From positions 1 through 29,242 of IMG/VR virus record IMGVR_UViG_3300021960_000357: DNA of 29,242 nt; one strand, given 5' to 3'. Source of the stretch: a virus. A program made the position numbers and the translations under genes. Numbering within the stretch: the first letter of the stretch is position 1; the number at the start of each line of letters is the position of its first letter. The notes under the pieces are model-generated. The model saw only the letters and a list, made by a program, of their open reading frames with translations, had not been told where the DNA came from and ran no database searches. Shown here in pieces: positions 27,780 through 29,242 of the stretch.

Positions 27780-28148
27780 ATGGGAAGAAAAACATTACTA
27801 TATTCAGAATCAAAAGATCGTTTATTAGATGCGATTACAAAAGGTTTAACTATCAATGATGCTTGCGAATACGCTGGTATATCAGAACAAACCTATTATA
27901 ATTGGCTAAATAAAGACGTTTCTTCAATTAAAAACGAAGAAGATAAAAAAAAATATCTTGAGTTTTTAGAGTCTCTAAAAAAGGCTCAATCAGAATGTCA
28001 AATGTATTGTTTAGACTTCCTAATGAAAGATAAATCTTGGCAATCTAAAGCGTGGGTATTGGAGAGAAGATTCCCAGATAGATGGGCTAAAAAAGATATG
28101 ACAATCAATGAAAATAATGAGAAGGTTATAAACTTTACATATGGCTAA
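27780..28148 (+). CDS. terS: Terminase small subunit
   Basis: A 122-residue protein with an N-terminal helix-turn-helix (ITKGLTINDACEYAGISEQT, then YYNWLNKD) that recognises packaging DNA. A central helical part (YLEFLESLKKAQSECQMYCL) follows for oligomerisation, and then a DRWAKKDMTIN-type C-terminal stretch. This is the standard plan of phage small terminases of the HTH type, and terL follows after two mini-genes. A good ribosome binding site (AGAGGTAA) precedes it. Confidence 0.82.
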   Translation: MGRKTLLYSESKDRLLDAITKGLTINDACEYAGISEQTYYNWLNKDVSSIKNEEDKKKYLEFLESLKKAQSECQMYCLDFLMKDKSWQSKAWVLERRFPDRWAKKDMTINENNEKVINFTYG

Positions 28149-28413
28149 GTATAGAGGTAGAGAAGTTAAATTAAACAAACCAATGCGTGGTGATGTTAAG
28201 AAGTTTAAAGTCTTTGTAAGAGATAAGGCAACAGGGAATGTAAAGAAGGTTAATTTTGGCTCTAAAGAAATGAGTATCAAAAAGAACATTCCAGCTAGAA
28301 AAAGATCATTTGACGCTAGAATGGGTGGCGTGCTAAAAAGAGTCAAAGGACAAAAGAATTTATCAGCCGCTTATTGGAGTTTACAGGCTTGGAAAAAGGG
28401 ATTTAAATTGTGA
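28141..28413 (+). CDS. Conserved basic phage protein of the packaging region
   Basis: A 90-residue protein beginning MAKYRGREVKLNKPMRGDVK and continuing KKFKVFVRDKATGNVKKVNF, then KKNIPARKRSFDARMGG and a C-terminal AAYWSLQAWKKGFKL. This start and end match a small family widespread in marine and T4-like phages, in which the middle usually has a Cys pair (RHNCD...YWSCKAW); both Cys are missing here, replaced by Gly and Leu. Function unknown. It overlaps terS by eight bases. Confidence 0.65.
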   Translation: MAKYRGREVKLNKPMRGDVKKFKVFVRDKATGNVKKVNFGSKEMSIKKNIPARKRSFDARMGGVLKRVKGQKNLSAAYWSLQAWKKGFKL

Positions 28414-28589
28414 ATGATACCAGTAAGATTATGCAGTGGCTTAATCAAACAGTTAATGGTTTAAAACCATCTGAGGAAAAAGAATTTATATTTAATAGTG
28501 ATTACGCTGGAAGAAAAGTAAACATAAGAATTAAAATTAATGCCCTTAACAGTTCCTCAGAAACAAGTAATCGAATCCCAAGCTCGTAA
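28410..28589 (+). CDS. Mini-protein overlapping terL start
   Basis: A 59-residue ORF beginning with GTG overlapping the preceding stop (GTGA), or with ATG 28431. The sequence is mixed, with a hydrophilic helix (NDTSKIMQWLNQTVNGLKPS) followed by a strand (EFIFNSDYAGRKVNIRIKIN). It overlaps the terminase start by 50 bases in another frame. Its reading frame stays open with sensible composition, but no family is recognised and the support is limited. Confidence 0.4.
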   Translation: MNDTSKIMQWLNQTVNGLKPSEEKEFIFNSDYAGRKVNIRIKINALNSSSETSNRIPSS

Positions 28590-29242
28590 TAGAGTATTAA
28601 TAACAGGGAGAAGATTTGGCAAGACTTTTATCGCTATTGGAGAGTTATTAAACTTTGCCTGTAAAAAACCTAAACAAAAAGTCTGGTATGTAGCACCAAC
28701 ATATAGACAGGCTAAGCAAATTTGCTGGCAAAAGCTCAAAGAGATCGCAATAGAAAATGATTTAGTCAATTACATCAATGAGACTGATTTAACGATAAGG
28801 CTACACAATAACTCAGAGATATCATTGAGAGGTGCAGATAGATCAGCCGATACATTAAGAGGTGTTGGATTAAACTTTCTTGTATTAGACGAATTTGCAG
28901 ATATACCGAGTGATGCTTGGTTTAGTGTATTGAGAGCAACCTTATCAGACACAAAAGGCTCAGTATTTATGTGTGGAACGCCTAGAGGTTATGGCAACTG
29001 GGCTTATGACCTTTATATGAAGGGCAAAGAAGATAAGGATTGGAAGTCTTGGCAGTTTACAACACTTGAAGGCGGACAAGTAGAGCCAGATGAGATTGAA
29101 GCCGCTAAGTCTGATCTTGATGAACGGACATTCAGACAAGAGTATGAAGCAACATTTGAAACATACGCTGGAGCTATCTATTATAACTTTGATAGAGAGC
29201 AGAATGTAAAGACACTAAAGACTGATGAGACTGCTATTCATA
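28540..29242 (+). CDS. terL: Terminase large subunit, 3' end missing
   Basis: The first 234 residues of the packaging motor. The ATPase domain is clear: Walker A Gly23-RRFGK-Thr29 (TGRRFGKTF), Walker B at 114-118 with catalytic Glu118 (FLVLDEFADIP), and a C-motif-like CGTPRG near residue 146. An adenine-binding-type Gln (VPQKQVIESQ) lies at the start. The nuclease domain should follow outside the window. It is expressed after terS; the portal gene at the other end of the window would be next in a circular genome. Confidence 0.93.
   Translation, partial: MPLTVPQKQVIESQARNRVLITGRRFGKTFIAIGELLNFACKKPKQKVWYVAPTYRQAKQICWQKLKEIAIENDLVNYINETDLTIRLHNNSEISLRGADRSADTLRGVGLNFLVLDEFADIPSDAWFSVLRATLSDTKGSVFMCGTPRGYGNWAYDLYMKGKEDKDWKSWQFTTLEGGQVEPDEIEAAKSDLDERTFRQEYEATFETYAGAIYYNFDREQNVKTLKTDETAIH

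Overview
The window is most of the genome of a small, AT-rich, tailed double-stranded DNA phage with siphovirus-type tail genes: a tape measure, a tube protein, a frameshifted tail chaperone and a lambda-J-like tip. It opens inside the portal gene and closes inside the large terminase gene, both on the + strand and in the usual terminase-to-portal order. The simplest reading is a circularly permuted or circular assembly of roughly 30-31 kb, with only the 3' end of terL and the 5' end of the portal gene missing. The AT-rich sequence, the DUF6456-like and DUF968-like proteins, a gene-transfer-agent-like order of tail-tip genes, and many tiny conserved-looking proteins suggest a marine phage of an alphaproteobacterium, possibly SAR11-like. 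That host assignment is inference. I see no integrase, CRISPR array, tRNA or insertion sequence.

Layout. (1) 1-5704, + strand: portal, two small membrane or secreted proteins, two overlapping micro-genes, head morphogenesis protein, scaffold, major capsid protein followed by a GC-rich hairpin, and head-tail connectors. (2) 5706-15408: paired small genes, tail tube protein, tail assembly chaperone with a -1 frameshift, tape measure, distal tail protein, hub protein, an embedded GNAT acetyltransferase, the large tip protein and an S74-type self-cleaving fibre. (3) 15418-18301: a coiled-coil/holin pair, metallophosphoesterase, DUF3310-like protein, TSCPD-like protein, a T7-lysozyme-type amidase and a holin-like protein. 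(4) 18298-23897, - strand: an early-type operon of about 18 tightly overlapping genes. They include HNH and three PD-(D/E)XK-like nucleases, a probable ssDNA-binding protein, a lipoprotein, a zinc-ribbon mini-protein, a MerR-like regulator and several single-span membrane peptides. (5) 23898-24117: a divergent control region with promoters, an inverted repeat and 9-bp iteron-like repeats. (6) 24118-25743, + strand: DUF968-like nuclease, replication-initiator-like protein and DUF6456-like regulator. (7) 25744-29242: a late-type promoter region, very basic micro-proteins, a structural protein, a zinc metallopeptidase, and the terminase small and large subunits.

How it fits together. Two divergent transcription units start around 23.9-24.1 kb and converge near 18.3 kb. 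The leftward unit looks like host takeover plus recombination. The rightward unit starts with initiation and regulation genes and, if the genome is circular, runs through packaging, head, tail and lysis. No DNA polymerase, primase or helicase is visible, so replication probably uses host enzymes recruited by the initiator-like protein, with help from phage recombination nucleases. The most unusual features are repeated non-coding elements: matching leaders and hairpins around - strand genes, two sets of short tandem repeats that could be origins or operators, and a hairpin in front of a gene that lacks a ribosome binding site.
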